In this document: in pieces, positions 9,509 through 21,368 of the stretch
Numbering within the stretch: position 1 is the stretch's first letter
Layout: the number at the start of each line of letters is the position of its first letter
Assembly: GCF_001295845.1 (NCBI RefSeq)
Contig: NZ_LJIC01000093.1
Location: 1-64,000 of the forward strand
Origin: Rhodopseudomonas sp. AAP120
Lineage (GTDB): Bacteria > Pseudomonadota > Alphaproteobacteria > Rhizobiales > Xanthobacteraceae
Length of the DNA stretch: 64,000 bases
Reading direction: 5' to 3'
The notes under the pieces: generated by a model
Seen by the model: the letters and a program-made list of their open reading frames with translations, nothing else
The model's database searches: none
Told to the model about the DNA's origin: nothing
Program-made: the position numbers and the translations under genes

Positions 9509-10501
9509 GTGATCAGCCAGGCATTTAGATTCTGCACCGCCCCGATGATGGAATGGAGCGACACGCATTGCCGCGTGTTCCATCGGCTGCTGACGAAGCG
9601 GGCGCGGCTCTACACCGAGATGGTGACGACCGGCGCGGTGATCCACGGCGACCGCCAGCGGCTGCTCGGCTTCGATCCGTCGGAGCACGCGGTCGCGCTG
9701 CAGCTCGGCGGCTCCGATCCGCGCGACCTCGCGACCAGCGCCAGGATCGGCGAGGATTTCGGCTATGACGAGATCAACATCAATGTCGGTTGCCCGTCGG
9801 ATCGCGTGAAGGAAGGCCGGTTCGGCGCCTGCCTGATGGCCGAGCCGCAGCTCGTCGCCGAGGGCGTGGCGGCGATGAAGGCCGCGGTGAAAGTGCCGGT
9901 GACGGTGAAGTGCCGGATCGGCATCGACGATCAGGACCCCGAGGTGGCGCTCGACGCGCTCGCCCGCGCGGTGGTCGCCGCCGGCGCCGATGCGCTGATC
10001 GTGCACGCCCGCAAGGCGTGGCTGAACGGCCTGTCGCCGAAAGAGAACCGCGATATCCCGCCGCTCGACTATGATCGTGTCTATCGGCTGAAGCAGGCGA
10101 TGCCGAACGTGCCGATCATCATCAATGGCGGCATCAAGAGCATCGCCGAGGCGAAGCAGCATCTCGCTCATGTCGACGGCGTGATGCTCGGCCGCGCCGC
10201 CTATCAGGAGCCGTGGCGGCTGCTCGAGGTCGATCCGGAGCTGTTCGGCGAAGCCCAGCCTTATGCAACCATGAAGGACGCGCTCGAGGCCCTGATCCCG
10301 TACATCGAGCGCCAGCTCGCGCAGGGCCTGCGGCTGCACGCGATCACCCGGCACCTGATCGGCTCGTATCAGGGCGTGCCCGGCGCGCGGGCGTTCCGGC
10401 GCTATCTGTCGGAGTTCGGCGTCCGGCCGGATGCCGATGCCGGCGTGCTGCTGAAAGCGATGGTCGCGGTCACCGAGAGGGCGCCGGCCGAGGCCGCCTG
10501 A
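9509..10501 (+). CDS. dusA: tRNA-dihydrouridine synthase A
   Basis: A 330-residue FMN enzyme that reduces uridines in the tRNA D-loop using NADPH. It begins QAFRFCTAPMMEWSDTHCR, the DusA form of the flavin-binding strand. It carries the catalytic cysteine in INVGCPSDRVKEGRFGACLM and the DusA-specific KAWLNGLSPKENRDIPPLDY block. The phosphate-binding INGGIKSIAEA and GVMLGRAAYQEPW segments complete the TIM barrel. The start is a GTG; no better in-frame ATG fits the conserved N-terminus. Confidence 0.96.
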   Translation: MISQAFRFCTAPMMEWSDTHCRVFHRLLTKRARLYTEMVTTGAVIHGDRQRLLGFDPSEHAVALQLGGSDPRDLATSARIGEDFGYDEININVGCPSDRVKEGRFGACLMAEPQLVAEGVAAMKAAVKVPVTVKCRIGIDDQDPEVALDALARAVVAAGADALIVHARKAWLNGLSPKENRDIPPLDYDRVYRLKQAMPNVPIIINGGIKSIAEAKQHLAHVDGVMLGRAAYQEPWRLLEVDPELFGEAQPYATMKDALEALIPYIERQLAQGLRLHAITRHLIGSYQGVPGARAFRRYLSEFGVRPDADAGVLLKAMVAVTERAPAEAA

Positions 10502-10507
10502 CCGTCG

Positions 10508-11038
10508 TCACGGATAGCCGTGCAGCCGGAGCTGATCGGCGCGCACCTCCCAGCTCTCCAGCCGGTCGAGGAAGCTCATGCCGAGCAGGTTGGTCTTCAT
10601 CTGGCCCCGCGGCACCACCAGCGCCGGCACCGAGCGCTCCACCAGCTTGCCGATCGCGATGCTGTCAAGCGACAGCCGCGCCGCGCGGGTGCGGCCGCCG
10701 ACGGTGTCGAGGTCGACGTTGAAATCGAGGATCTCCAGCGGCAGCCCGGCCGCCTTGGCGGTCTCGTAGGTGAGCACCACCGAGGTCGCGCCGGTGTCGA
10801 TCACCATCGGCGCGCTGACGCCGTTCACCTTGGCGCGCACCGCGAACTCACCGCCGGTGCCGCGCGGGATTTGCACCACACGGTCGTGGGCCGCTGCGGC
10901 CGTCGCCGCCGCAACGCGCTTGCGCAGCATCGTGGAGACCGCGTCGCCGGCATCGGAGATCCGCTTCGGGTCACCATAGGCCACCACCGCGCCCGCAGTG
11001 CCCAGCAGCACGACCAGGACGAGCAGCAGCCGGCTCAC
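10508..11038 (-). CDS. Retropepsin-like aspartic protease (TIGR02281 type) with N-terminal membrane anchor
   Basis: A 176-residue protein. An N-terminal hydrophobic segment (LLLVLVVLLGTAGAVVAY) anchors or exports it. The catalytic motif APMVIDTGATSVVLTYETAKAAGLP holds the single Asp-Thr-Gly of clan AA proteases, which work as dimers. NLLGMSFLDRLESWEV is the usual second conserved block of these bacterial single-domain retropepsins. It lies 10 bases downstream of the DUF1289 gene and is probably co-transcribed with it. Substrates of this family are largely unknown. Confidence 0.88.
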   Translation of the reverse strand: MSRLLLVLVVLLGTAGAVVAYGDPKRISDAGDAVSTMLRKRVAAATAAAAHDRVVQIPRGTGGEFAVRAKVNGVSAPMVIDTGATSVVLTYETAKAAGLPLEILDFNVDLDTVGGRTRAARLSLDSIAIGKLVERSVPALVVPRGQMKTNLLGMSFLDRLESWEVRADQLRLHGYP

Positions 11039-11048
11039 GGGGCACCTG

Positions 11049-11255
11049 TCAGCGTGCGCGGGCCGCGCGCGGTTTCGGCGGCTCGAGCCCGGCTTCGGAC
11101 ATCCGCTGCGGCAGCACCGCCATGATGGCGAGCCGCTCGTCGCGGTCGAGTCGGTGCCAGCGGGCGATTTCCGGCATGGTGCGGCCGCAGCCGAAGCACA
11201 GACTGGTTTGCGGATCGATCAGGCAGACCGCGATGCAAGGCGTTTCGATGCTCAT
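11049..11255 (-). CDS. DUF1289 small cysteine-motif protein
   Basis: A 68-residue protein with the DUF1289 pattern: SPCIAVC-like start (ETPCIAVCLID), then LCFGCGRTMPEIARWHRLDRDE. The four cysteines (C-x3-C ... C-x2-C) suggest a small zinc or iron-sulfur site, but none is proven for the family. It precedes the retropepsin gene in the same orientation. The start ATG is the first in frame. Confidence 0.88.
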   Translation of the reverse strand: MSIETPCIAVCLIDPQTSLCFGCGRTMPEIARWHRLDRDERLAIMAVLPQRMSEAGLEPPKPRAARAR

Positions 11256-11300
11256 ACCCGATGGTGACGGACATTGGACGGTTTCCGCAAGGCCCCATCG

Positions 11301-12893
<1,593 letters not shown>

Positions 12894-13064
12894 CACCAAC
12901 ACGATTCCAGCGCAAAAAACGCGCGCAGTTACATCAGCCTATATCTGGCGAGAAATCCTTAAGAGTAGCCTTAGAGGGAAAGATATTCCGGTTAACGAGG
13001 CGCTAACGATCGCGGTTACCAAAGTCTGAACACCGCGATCGTGGCGATGTGTGGGCGCCGCGCC

Positions 13065-13934
13065 TCAGCGTTCCAGCCGCGCCAGCAGGCTCGACGTATC
13101 CCAGCGACGGCCGCCTAGTTTCTCGACTTCGGCGTAGAACGCATCGACCAGCGCGGTGACCGGCAGGCTGGCGCCGTTGCGACGGGACTCCGCGAGGCAG
13201 ATCGACAGGTCCTTGCGCATCCATTCGACGGCGAAGCCGAATTCGTATTTGCCGTCGTTCATGGTCTTGTGCCGGTTCTCCATCTGCCAGGACTGCGCCG
13301 CGCCCTTGGAGATGGTGTCGATCACCTGATTGACGTCGAGGCCGGCCTTCTTGGCGAAGTGGATGCCTTCCGACAGGCCCTGCACCAGACCGGCGATGCA
13401 GATCTGGTTGACCATCTTGGTGAGCTGGCCCGAGCCTGCGGGCCCGAGCAGTTTGCACATCCGTGCGTAGGACGCGATCACCGGCTCGGCCTTGGCGTAG
13501 TCCTCGGCGCCGCCGCCGCACATCACCGTCAGCACGCCGTTCTCGGCGCCGGCCTGGCCGCCCGACACCGGCGCATCGATGAAGCCGAAGCCGGCCTTGG
13601 TGGCGGCGGCGTCGAGTTCGCGCGCGACCTCGGCGGAGGCGGTGGTGTGATCGACGAACAGCGCTCCCGATTTCATCGCCGCGAAGGCGCCATCCGGGCC
13701 GAGCGTGACCGAGCGCAGATCGTTGTCGTTGCCGACGCAGGCCATCACGAAGTCCTGACCTTCCGCTGCCGCTGCCGGCGTCGCCGCGGTCTTGCCGCCG
13801 AACTGATCGGCCCAGGCCTTCGCCTTGGCCGGGGTGCGGTTATAGACGGTGACCTCGTGGCCGCCTTTCTTGGCGAGATGTCCGGCCATCGGAAAACCCA
13901 TCACGCCGAGACCGAGGAAAGCGACTTTGGCCAT
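13065..13934 (-). CDS. NAD(P)-dependent beta-hydroxyacid dehydrogenase (3-hydroxyisobutyrate/tartronate semialdehyde reductase family)
   Basis: A 289-residue two-domain dehydrogenase. The Rossmann fold opens with AKVAFLGLGVMGFPMAGHLAKKG. The substrate loop FIDAPVSGGQAGAENG and the catalytic lysine block GQLTKMVNQICIAG are clear. Family members reduce 3-hydroxyisobutyrate, tartronate semialdehyde or succinic semialdehyde. The sequence alone does not settle which, and no pathway genes are adjacent. The start at MAKVAF is chosen because the upstream in-frame residues look non-coding. Confidence 0.92.
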   Translation of the reverse strand: MAKVAFLGLGVMGFPMAGHLAKKGGHEVTVYNRTPAKAKAWADQFGGKTAATPAAAAEGQDFVMACVGNDNDLRSVTLGPDGAFAAMKSGALFVDHTTASAEVARELDAAATKAGFGFIDAPVSGGQAGAENGVLTVMCGGGAEDYAKAEPVIASYARMCKLLGPAGSGQLTKMVNQICIAGLVQGLSEGIHFAKKAGLDVNQVIDTISKGAAQSWQMENRHKTMNDGKYEFGFAVEWMRKDLSICLAESRRNGASLPVTALVDAFYAEVEKLGGRRWDTSSLLARLER

Positions 13935-14232
13935 GTCTGTACCCTTCATTGCGCGGCTTGAACGAGACGCCGGATGGATGAATTGAGGGAGCGGGCGCGG
14001 CCCAATGCGGGCCGGCGGCAGGGGCTGCAGCATAGGCCGCGAGGTCCGGCGGGCAAGGGGCTGCCGGAGGATATCGATGCGGCGAGGGCGGGCGCCCGTC
14101 TCGCAGTGCAGCAGCCCGATCGATGCCGCCGAACGATGCGCTCACAGGGGCAGGTCTGGGCCGTCCGATTCCGCCCTTGAACCCTGCGATGTCATGTGTT
14201 CGTACAGGGCCGACCGGCCAAGGAGATTTGCA

Positions 14233-15351
14233 TTGAGCGTCACCCAGCAACAGATTCGCGACAGCCTGACCAAGGTGGCGACCCCGCGCGGCGTGCCGCT
14301 GACGCAAGCGGATGTGCTGTCCGAAATCGCCGTGACCGACGGCAAGGTGTACTTCTCGATCAACGTCGATGCCGCCGAAGCGCGCGCCTGGGAGAGCGTG
14401 CGAGCCGCTGCCGAAGCGGCCGTGCGCGCGGTTCCCGGCGTTCGCAGCGTGCTGGTCGCGCTGACGGCGGAACGCAAGCCGGGTGCAGCGCAGCCGCAGC
14501 GGGCAGGCGTCGCGCCGGCTTCGGCGCATCGTCCGGCGCCGACTGGCGGTGCGCAGTCGCCGATGTCCAAGCAGGCCGAGATTCCGGGCGTCCGCGCGGT
14601 GATCGCCGTGGCGTCCGGCAAAGGCGGCGTCGGCAAATCGACCACGGCGCTCAATCTCGCGCTCGGGCTGCGCGACCAGGGCCTGCGCGTCGGACTGCTG
14701 GACGCTGATATCTACGGCCCGTCGGTGCCGCGCCTCACCGGCATCCAGCAGAAGCCCGAGCTCGACGACAGCCGCCGCATGATTCCGATCAAGCGCTTCG
14801 GCCTGTCGGTGATGTCGATCGGCTTCCTGGTCGACGAGGAGGCGCCGATGATCTGGCGCGGCCCGATGGTGATGTCGGCGATCACCCAGATGCTGCGCGA
14901 CGTCGATTGGGGCCAGCTCGATGTGCTGGTGGTCGACATGCCGCCCGGCACCGGCGACGCCCAGCTGACGCTGGCGCAAAACGTGCCGCTGAAAGGGGCG
15001 GTGATCGTTTCGACGCCACAGGACCTCGCGCTGATCGATGCGCGGCGGGGCCTCGCGATGTTCACCAAGGTCGACGTGCCGGTGCTCGGCATCATCGAGA
15101 ACATGAGCTACTTCATGTGTCCGCACTGCGGCACGCGGTCGGACATCTTCGGCCACGGCGGCGCGCTGCACGAGGCCGAGCGGCTCGGCGTGCCGTTTCT
15201 CGGCGAGGTCCCGCTGCACATGGAGATTCGCGCCAGCTCCGACGCCGGCAAGCCGGTGGTCGAGAGCGAGCCGAATGGCCCGCACGCGGCGATCTATCGG
15301 ACCATCGCCGGCAAGGTCCGGGACAGGCTGAAAGCGGCCGCTGCAATCTGA
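14233..15351 (+). CDS. mrp: Mrp/ApbC-type iron-sulfur cluster carrier ATPase
   Basis: A 372-residue P-loop NTPase that carries [4Fe-4S] clusters to apo-proteins. An N-terminal MIP18/DUF59 domain (about residues 1-75) and an Ala/Pro-rich linker precede the MinD-like ATPase domain. That domain has the deviant Walker A GKGGVGKST, the MPPGTGDAQLTL switch block and the cluster-binding cysteines in SYFMCPHCGTRSDIFG. The start is a TTG: a strong AGGAG at 14221-14225 sits seven bases before it, and the DUF59 domain begins there. Roughly 300 bases upstream show no other gene. Confidence 0.95.
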   Translation: MSVTQQQIRDSLTKVATPRGVPLTQADVLSEIAVTDGKVYFSINVDAAEARAWESVRAAAEAAVRAVPGVRSVLVALTAERKPGAAQPQRAGVAPASAHRPAPTGGAQSPMSKQAEIPGVRAVIAVASGKGGVGKSTTALNLALGLRDQGLRVGLLDADIYGPSVPRLTGIQQKPELDDSRRMIPIKRFGLSVMSIGFLVDEEAPMIWRGPMVMSAITQMLRDVDWGQLDVLVVDMPPGTGDAQLTLAQNVPLKGAVIVSTPQDLALIDARRGLAMFTKVDVPVLGIIENMSYFMCPHCGTRSDIFGHGGALHEAERLGVPFLGEVPLHMEIRASSDAGKPVVESEPNGPHAAIYRTIAGKVRDRLKAAAAI

Positions 15352-15462
15352 CGCAGCCCCGCCGCGGTGCGGCCGGCGTGACGTGCTGGCCGGATTCGAC
15401 TTTGGTTGAATCTCGATGATCCGGCCGCCGGCAACGTTTCCGCCGCTGACCAATCATGATAG

Positions 15463-16644
<1,182 letters not shown>

Positions 16645-16670
16645 TCAGCTCGAGCGTCGCCAAACAATCA

Positions 16671-16702
16671 GCCCGGCCTCCGCAAGGAGGCCGGGCTTTT
16701 TT
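16671..16702 (+). terminator. Strong Rho-independent terminator after the TRAP receptor gene
   Basis: A perfect 11-base-pair stem (GCCCGGCCTCC with GGAGGCCGGGC) closes a GCAA tetraloop and is followed by six T residues. It lies 27 bases after the stop codon of the TRAP receptor gene and ends its transcript. Confidence 0.93.
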
Positions 16703-16722
16703 ATTCAAGCTGCGATTATTTC

Positions 16723-16812
16723 CGTCATGGCCGGGCTTGTCCCGGCCATCCACGCCTTTTCGGCATTTCGGTCAGCAAGGCGTCGATGCCCGGCACAAGG
16801 CCGGGCATGACG
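16723..16812. repeat. Palindromic intergenic repeat, GTCATGGCCGGG type
   Basis: The element starts CGTCATGGCCGGGCTTGTCC and ends AAGGCCGGGCATGACG. Inner AAGGCG/CGCCTT arms and outer CGTCAT/ATGACG arms are inverted. Similar shorter pieces occur at 26786-26820 and 57235-57263. It looks like a REP/BIME-type non-coding repeat. Confidence 0.75.
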
Positions 16813-16837
16813 AGTTGATACTCACGGCCTCTCAACG

Positions 16838-16954
16838 CGTTATTGCGAGCGAAGCGAAGCAATCCAGCGCCGTGCACCTAGCTGGATTGCTTCGTCGCGG
16901 AGCCTGTACTCGGACGGCGCGGAGCGCCGATCCGGGTGCTCCTCGCTATGACGG
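16838..16954. repeat. Palindromic intergenic repeat, GTCATTGCGAG type, degenerate copy
   Basis: Contains GCGAGCGAAGCGAAGCAATC and its inverted partner GCTGGATTGCTTCGTCGC, but the right arm is interrupted by about 35 extra bases before CTCGCTATGACGG. The outer ends have drifted (TTATTG, CTATGAC). Three tidier copies occur in this window. Confidence 0.8.
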
Positions 16955-16973
16955 GGAGGACGTTGCGCCTCGA

Positions 16974-18815
16974 TCAGAACTTCGGCGGGCCGAAGTCGAG
17001 CGGCGGCGCGTCCATTTGGGGCAGGTCGATCTGCACCTTCGAAGGATCGACCGTGCTGGCGGCGCCCTTGTAGTGCATCACCATGGCCGGGAAGGTGATC
17101 ACCAGGCCGACCATGATCAGCTGGATCAGCACGAACGGCACCGAGCCCCAGTAGATCTGCCCGGTCGTGACCGGCTCCATTCGTTTGCCGCTGACCCGGT
17201 CGATATAGGATTCCTTCGGCGCTACCGAGCGCAGATAGAACAGCGCGAAGCCGAACGGCGGATGCATGAACGAGGTCTGCATGTTGACGCCGAGGATGAC
17301 GCCGAACCAGATCAGGTCGATGCCGAGCTTCTCGGCCGGCGGGCCGAGCAGCGGGATGACGATGAAAGCGAGTTCGAAGAAGTCGAGGAAGAACGCCAGC
17401 ACGAACACGAAGGCGTTGACGAAGATCAGGAAGCCGATCTGGCCGCCGGGCAGCGACACCAGCAGTTCCTCGACCCAGCGATGGCCGTCGACGCCGTAGA
17501 AGGTCAGCGAGAACACGCGGGCGCCGACCAGGATCATCACCACGAAGGCCGACAGCTTGGCGGTCGCCTCGGTGGCCTGCCGGGTGAGGTCGAAGGTAAG
17601 CCGGCCCTTCATCAACGCCAGGATCACCGCGCCGGCCGCGCCCATCGCGCCGCCTTCGGTCGGGGTCGCGACGCCGATGAAGATGGTGCCGAGCACCAAG
17701 AAGATCAGGCCGAGCGGCGGCACCATCACGAACACGACCTGCTCGGCGAGCTTGGAGAGCAGATTGAGCCGCGTCACCTTGTTGAGCACCGCGATCACGA
17801 ACGACAGGCCCACCGTCACCGACATGGTCAGCACGACGTAGTCGGCGCCGCCTTTGACGTCGGTGAAGCTCATCGCCAGGATGCCGACCGCGGTGGACAG
17901 CACGACCACGATGTACAGCGACATCGTCAAGGTGCGGATCACGCCGATGAACGGCCGGAACAGCACGGCGAGCAGGATCACGAACCAGAAGCCCTGCATT
18001 ACGATCTTGGACAGGCCGATCTTGGCGAAGGCCGGCAAGCTCCAGTCGAACAGGTCGAGGTGCACCGCGAACAGATAGGCCGCGCCGGCCGCCGAGATCG
18101 CCGCCAGCGGCATGATCAGCGGATGGCGGGCGGTCTCCGGCTCGCGCAGCGTCTGGGCTTCCAGCGGCAGGCCGGGCGCGGCCTGCGGCGCGAACACCGT
18201 CACCAGGAAGATGTAGCCCGCATACAGCAGCGACAGCACGATGCCGGGAATGAACGCGCCTTCGTACATGTCGCCGACCGAGCGGCCGAGCTGGTCGGCC
18301 ATCACGATCAGCACCAGCGACGGCGGGATGATCTGCGCCAGCGTGCCGGACGCCGCGATGATGCCGGTCGCGACGCGGCGGTCGTAGCCGTAGCGCAGCA
18401 TGATCGGCAGCGAGATCAGGCCCATCGAGATCACCGAGGCGGCGACCACGCCGGTGGTGGCGGCGAGCAGGGCGCCGACGAACACCACCGCATAGGCGAT
18501 GCCGCCGCGGATCGAGCCGAATAATTGACCTATCGTTTCGAGCAGATCCTCGGCCATGCCGGATCTCTCCAGCACCAGCCCCATGAAGGTGAAGAACGGA
18601 ATCGCCAGCAGGGTGTCGTTGTTCATCACGCCGTAGACGCGATCGGGCAGCGCCTGCATGAAGTCGGGGCGGAACAGGCCGAGTTCGATGCCGATGAAGG
18701 CGAACAGCAGGCCGTTGGCGGCGAGAGAAAACGCGACCGGATAGCCCAGCAGCAGAAAGATCACCAGGGAGCCGAACATGATCGGCGCCATGTAGTGGAT
18801 GAACATTGCGGTCAT
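16974..18815 (-). CDS. TRAP transporter large permease (DctM family, long form)
   Basis: A 613-residue inner-membrane protein with well over a dozen hydrophobic helices. It catalyses sodium-driven uptake of the ligand delivered by the TRAP receptor encoded next door. Family blocks include VYGVMNNDTLLAIPFFTFMG, TGVVAASVISMGLISLPIML and IPPSLVLIVMADQLG. At 613 residues it is longer than classic DctM (about 430), with an extra block of membrane helices in the middle. This long form goes with TakP-like receptors. The small subunit gene lies 37 bases upstream. Confidence 0.93.
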   Translation of the reverse strand: MTAMFIHYMAPIMFGSLVIFLLLGYPVAFSLAANGLLFAFIGIELGLFRPDFMQALPDRVYGVMNNDTLLAIPFFTFMGLVLERSGMAEDLLETIGQLFGSIRGGIAYAVVFVGALLAATTGVVAASVISMGLISLPIMLRYGYDRRVATGIIAASGTLAQIIPPSLVLIVMADQLGRSVGDMYEGAFIPGIVLSLLYAGYIFLVTVFAPQAAPGLPLEAQTLREPETARHPLIMPLAAISAAGAAYLFAVHLDLFDWSLPAFAKIGLSKIVMQGFWFVILLAVLFRPFIGVIRTLTMSLYIVVVLSTAVGILAMSFTDVKGGADYVVLTMSVTVGLSFVIAVLNKVTRLNLLSKLAEQVVFVMVPPLGLIFLVLGTIFIGVATPTEGGAMGAAGAVILALMKGRLTFDLTRQATEATAKLSAFVVMILVGARVFSLTFYGVDGHRWVEELLVSLPGGQIGFLIFVNAFVFVLAFFLDFFELAFIVIPLLGPPAEKLGIDLIWFGVILGVNMQTSFMHPPFGFALFYLRSVAPKESYIDRVSGKRMEPVTTGQIYWGSVPFVLIQLIMVGLVITFPAMVMHYKGAASTVDPSKVQIDLPQMDAPPLDFGPPKF

Positions 18816-18852
18816 TCGACCCAGCCCCCTAAGACAACGACCACAGTTCGAT

Positions 18853-19446
18853 TTACGGCTTGTCGCCGCTGATGTGCATCACCAGCCGCTCGGCTTCGAG
18901 TTCGGCGGCGTGCTGATTGCTTTGCTTGGCGTTGCTGTCGGGGATGGTCCCGGCCAGCATCGCGGCGCGCTTGATGATCTCGGAAATGCCCTGGATGATC
19001 AGCAGCACGCAGGCGATCATGATCAGCGATTTCGCGGGCCACTGCGGCAGGCCGCCGGCGCTGAACGACTGCTCATTCTGACGATAGGAGACGAGGAAGA
19101 ACGGGATCGACCACCACAGCAGGATGATGGCGAACGGCATCAGGAAGAACACGTGGCCGATCATGTCGATCCAGCCGCGTAGCTTCAGCGGCAGGGTGTG
19201 GTTGATGATGTCGATGCGGATGTGTTCGTTGCTCAGCAGCGTCCAGGGCGAGCACAGCAGGAACACGATGCTGAACAGCACCCACTGCAGTTCGAGGAAG
19301 GAGTTCGACGACACGTCGAACAGCTTGCGGATGATGGCGTTGGCGGACGAGATCACCACGGCCACCACGATCAACCATGACAGCCAGCGCCCGACCAGTG
19401 TGTTGAACGCGTCGATTTTCCGGCTCAGTCCCAGCAAAGCCCGCAA
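18853..19446 (-). CDS. TRAP transporter small permease (DctQ family)
   Basis: A 197-residue membrane protein with four predicted helices. It shows the DctQ pattern: LVGRWLSWLIVVAVVISSANA, then LQWVLFSIVFLLCSPWTLLSNEHIRIDI. DctQ subunits pair with the large permease. The gene precedes the large permease in the same minus-strand operon. The C-terminal tail (ELEAERLVMHISGDKP) is cytoplasmic and charged. Confidence 0.92.
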   Translation of the reverse strand: MRALLGLSRKIDAFNTLVGRWLSWLIVVAVVISSANAIIRKLFDVSSNSFLELQWVLFSIVFLLCSPWTLLSNEHIRIDIINHTLPLKLRGWIDMIGHVFFLMPFAIILLWWSIPFFLVSYRQNEQSFSAGGLPQWPAKSLIMIACVLLIIQGISEIIKRAAMLAGTIPDSNAKQSNQHAAELEAERLVMHISGDKP

Positions 19447-19617
19447 CGGTCAACTCCTCCCGTATCTGCCCTGATCGTGCAGTGTACGAACCCGCACTTG
19501 CAGCCAAGGCGTGAAGCGGAGGCACCATTTCAGCGCGCACGGATGCCGTCAATCGGAATTTGGCATTCCGATGACGTATCAAAAGGTTGTGGTAGAGAAG
19601 GCCGATGCCGGCCGATA

Positions 19618-20649
19618 TCAACCGCCGGTGACGCTCATGTGCCGGCTCACACTCGGCCGGTTGTGCTTGCGGTCGATGATGAAGTCGTGGCCCTTCGGCT
19701 TGCCGCCGATGGCGCGGTCGATGGCCGCATTGAGCAGGTCGTCGTCCGGCGAGGCGCGCAGCGGATGCCGCAGGTCGGACGCGTCCTCCTGGCCCAGGCA
19801 GGTGTGGATCGTGCCGGTGCAGGTGATGCGCACCCGGTTGCAGGATTCACAGAAATTGTGGGTGAGGGGGGTGATGAAGCCGAGCTTGCCGCCGGTTTCC
19901 TCCACCCGCACATAGCGCGCCGGGCCGCCGGTCGAGTCCGGCAGATCGGTCAGCGTGTAGTTGGTGGCGAGGCGGGCGCGGATCAGCGACAGCGGCACGT
20001 ACTGATCGATGCGGCCTTCGCCGACTTCGCCGAGCGGCATCACCTCGATCAGCGTCAGGCCCATGCCGAGGCCGTGGGCCCAGCGCATCAGCGACGGGAT
20101 CTCGTCCTCGTTCTCGCCCTTCAGCGCCACGGCATTGATCTTGACGGCGAGGCCGGCGGCGCGGGCCGCCTCGATACCCTCGAGCACGCGGCCGAGATCA
20201 CCCCAGCGGGTGATGGCGCGAAACTTCTCCGGGTCGAGGGTGTCCAGCGAGACATTGACGCGGCGCACGCCGCAGTCGCGCAGTTCGGCGGCGAAGCGGG
20301 CGAGCTGCGAGCCGTTGGTGGTCAAGGTGAGTTCGTCGAGCGCGCCGGAGTCGAGATGCCGCGACAGCGAGCGCACCAGCGACATCATGTTGCGGCGGAC
20401 CAGCGGCTCGCCGCCGGTCAGTCGCAGCTTGCGCACGCCGCGGGCGATGAACGCCGAGCACAGCCGGTCGAGTTCTTCGAGCGTGAGCAGATCCGCGCGC
20501 GGCAGGAACGTCATGTCTTCCGACATGCAGTACACGCAGCGGAAGTCGCAACGATCGGTGATCGACACCCGCAGGTAGCTGATCGTTCGACCGAACGGAT
20601 CGGTCATCGCCGATCCGCCAGCGCGCGGGGTCATTACATCACTGATCAT
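19618..20649 (-). CDS. moaA: GTP 3',8-cyclase (molybdenum cofactor biosynthesis protein A)
   Basis: A 343-residue radical SAM enzyme that starts molybdopterin synthesis from GTP. The first cluster is bound by Cys34, Cys38 and Cys41 ([10 protein letters not shown]). The second uses the C-terminal C-x2-C-x13-C set ([12 protein letters not shown] ... HTC). [13 protein letters not shown] is the SAM-binding GGEP block, and the protein ends in the Gly-Gly tail needed for activity. No other moa gene is nearby. An ATG 14 codons inside (MTDPFGR) is an equally possible start, since the conserved region begins right after it. Confidence 0.96.
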   Translation of the reverse strand: MISDVMTPRAGGSAMTDPFGRTISYLRVSITDRCDFRCVYCMSEDMTFLPRADLLTLEELDRLCSAFIARGVRKLRLTGGEPLVRRNMMSLVRSLSRHLDSGALDELTLTTNGSQLARFAAELRDCGVRRVNVSLDTLDPEKFRAITRWGDLGRVLEGIEAARAAGLAVKINAVALKGENEDEIPSLMRWAHGLGMGLTLIEVMPLGEVGEGRIDQYVPLSLIRARLATNYTLTDLPDSTGGPARYVRVEETGGKLGFITPLTHNFCESCNRVRITCTGTIHTCLGQEDASDLRHPLRASPDDDLLNAAIDRAIGGKPKGHDFIIDRKHNRPSVSRHMSVTGG

Positions 20650-20715
20650 TCGCGGCCCTGTCAGACACGCCTCCTCGGCGGCAGGCGTTCGACTTTATAT
20701 GTAGGCATGATCAGG

Positions 20716-20742
20716 GCGGCACACAATCGCATCGTGTGCCGC
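20716..20742. repeat. Nine-base-pair hairpin between the PEGA gene and moaA
   Basis: GCGGCACAC and GTGTGCCGC form a perfect nine-pair stem around a nine-base loop. It lies 26 bases past the stop of the PEGA lipoprotein gene and 66 bases before moaA, both minus strand. No T-run follows, so it is not a canonical terminator. It may end or stabilise the upstream transcript. Confidence 0.4.
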
Positions 20743-20768
20743 GCACGCGTCCCGTCTCGCAACCCGCG

Positions 20769-21218
20769 TCAGCGCGCGGGCGCGGCGCCCGGTGCGGGGA
20801 ACGGCGAGCCTTCGGCAGCCGGCGCGGCGGCGGCAGCCGGTTTCGGCGCGCGCGGTCGCTTGGCCCTCGGCTTGCGCACCGGCTTCAGCGGCTGCAGTTC
20901 AGCGACCACCGGGTTCGGCGTCGCGGTCACGGTCGCGGAGGTGGTGAAGTCGCCCGGATTGACCACGACCGTCACCGGCACCGTCGCCGGCTGGAACTTG
21001 TCGAGGCTGAAGGTCACGCTGAAATCGTTGCCGGGAACGGTGATCGAGCAGGGCGTCTTGCAGCTTTGACCGCTGGAGGCGAGCGCCTCGGCGCCGGGCG
21101 GCGTCGTTTCGAGCTGGACGGTTGCGGTCGGCGGTGCCGACTTGAACGCGTCGAACGACAAAGAAGAACAACCGGCGAGGCTTAAGCCAGCCGCAGCGAT
21201 AACGACGAAACGACGCAT
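20769..21218 (-). CDS. PEGA-domain lipoprotein
   Basis: A 149-residue secreted protein. The signal ends in lipobox SLAGC, giving a lipidated cysteine at residue 17. The PEGA-like domain (ATVQLETTPPGAEALAS ... PCSITVPGNDFSVTFSLDKF) has the usual paired beta strands around PPGAEA. The C-terminus is an Ala/Pro/Lys-rich tail that may reach the cell wall. The family occurs in surface and envelope proteins with no fixed function. The gene upstream on the same strand is gph. Confidence 0.85.
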   Translation of the reverse strand: MRRFVVIAAAGLSLAGCSSLSFDAFKSAPPTATVQLETTPPGAEALASSGQSCKTPCSITVPGNDFSVTFSLDKFQPATVPVTVVVNPGDFTTSATVTATPNPVVAELQPLKPVRKPRAKRPRAPKPAAAAAPAAEGSPFPAPGAAPAR

Positions 21219-21368
21219 GGATACCCACCCTTGGTGCGGCTAACAGCCACAGCCCCCGGCGCGACCATAAAAGGCTCGGCGTGCGCATGCAACTGCCGGC
21301 GCCGCAATCTTAAGTATTGGTTAACGCCGCTTGCCGCGCAGGCGTGCAAAAACCCCTCGCAGGCCGGC

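Noticed and set aside
14005-14232. N-terminal extension of Mrp
   Set aside because: The DUF59 domain begins at the TTG with a well-placed AGGAG; upstream in-frame residues look non-coding.
16723-16954. CRISPR-like repeat array
   Set aside because: The repeats are palindromic, unequal in length and not spaced by uniform unique spacers; no cas genes are present.
20650-20768. Molybdenum-cofactor riboswitch upstream of moaA
   Set aside because: Only one plain hairpin (20716-20742) is present; the multi-helix core of the Moco element is absent.
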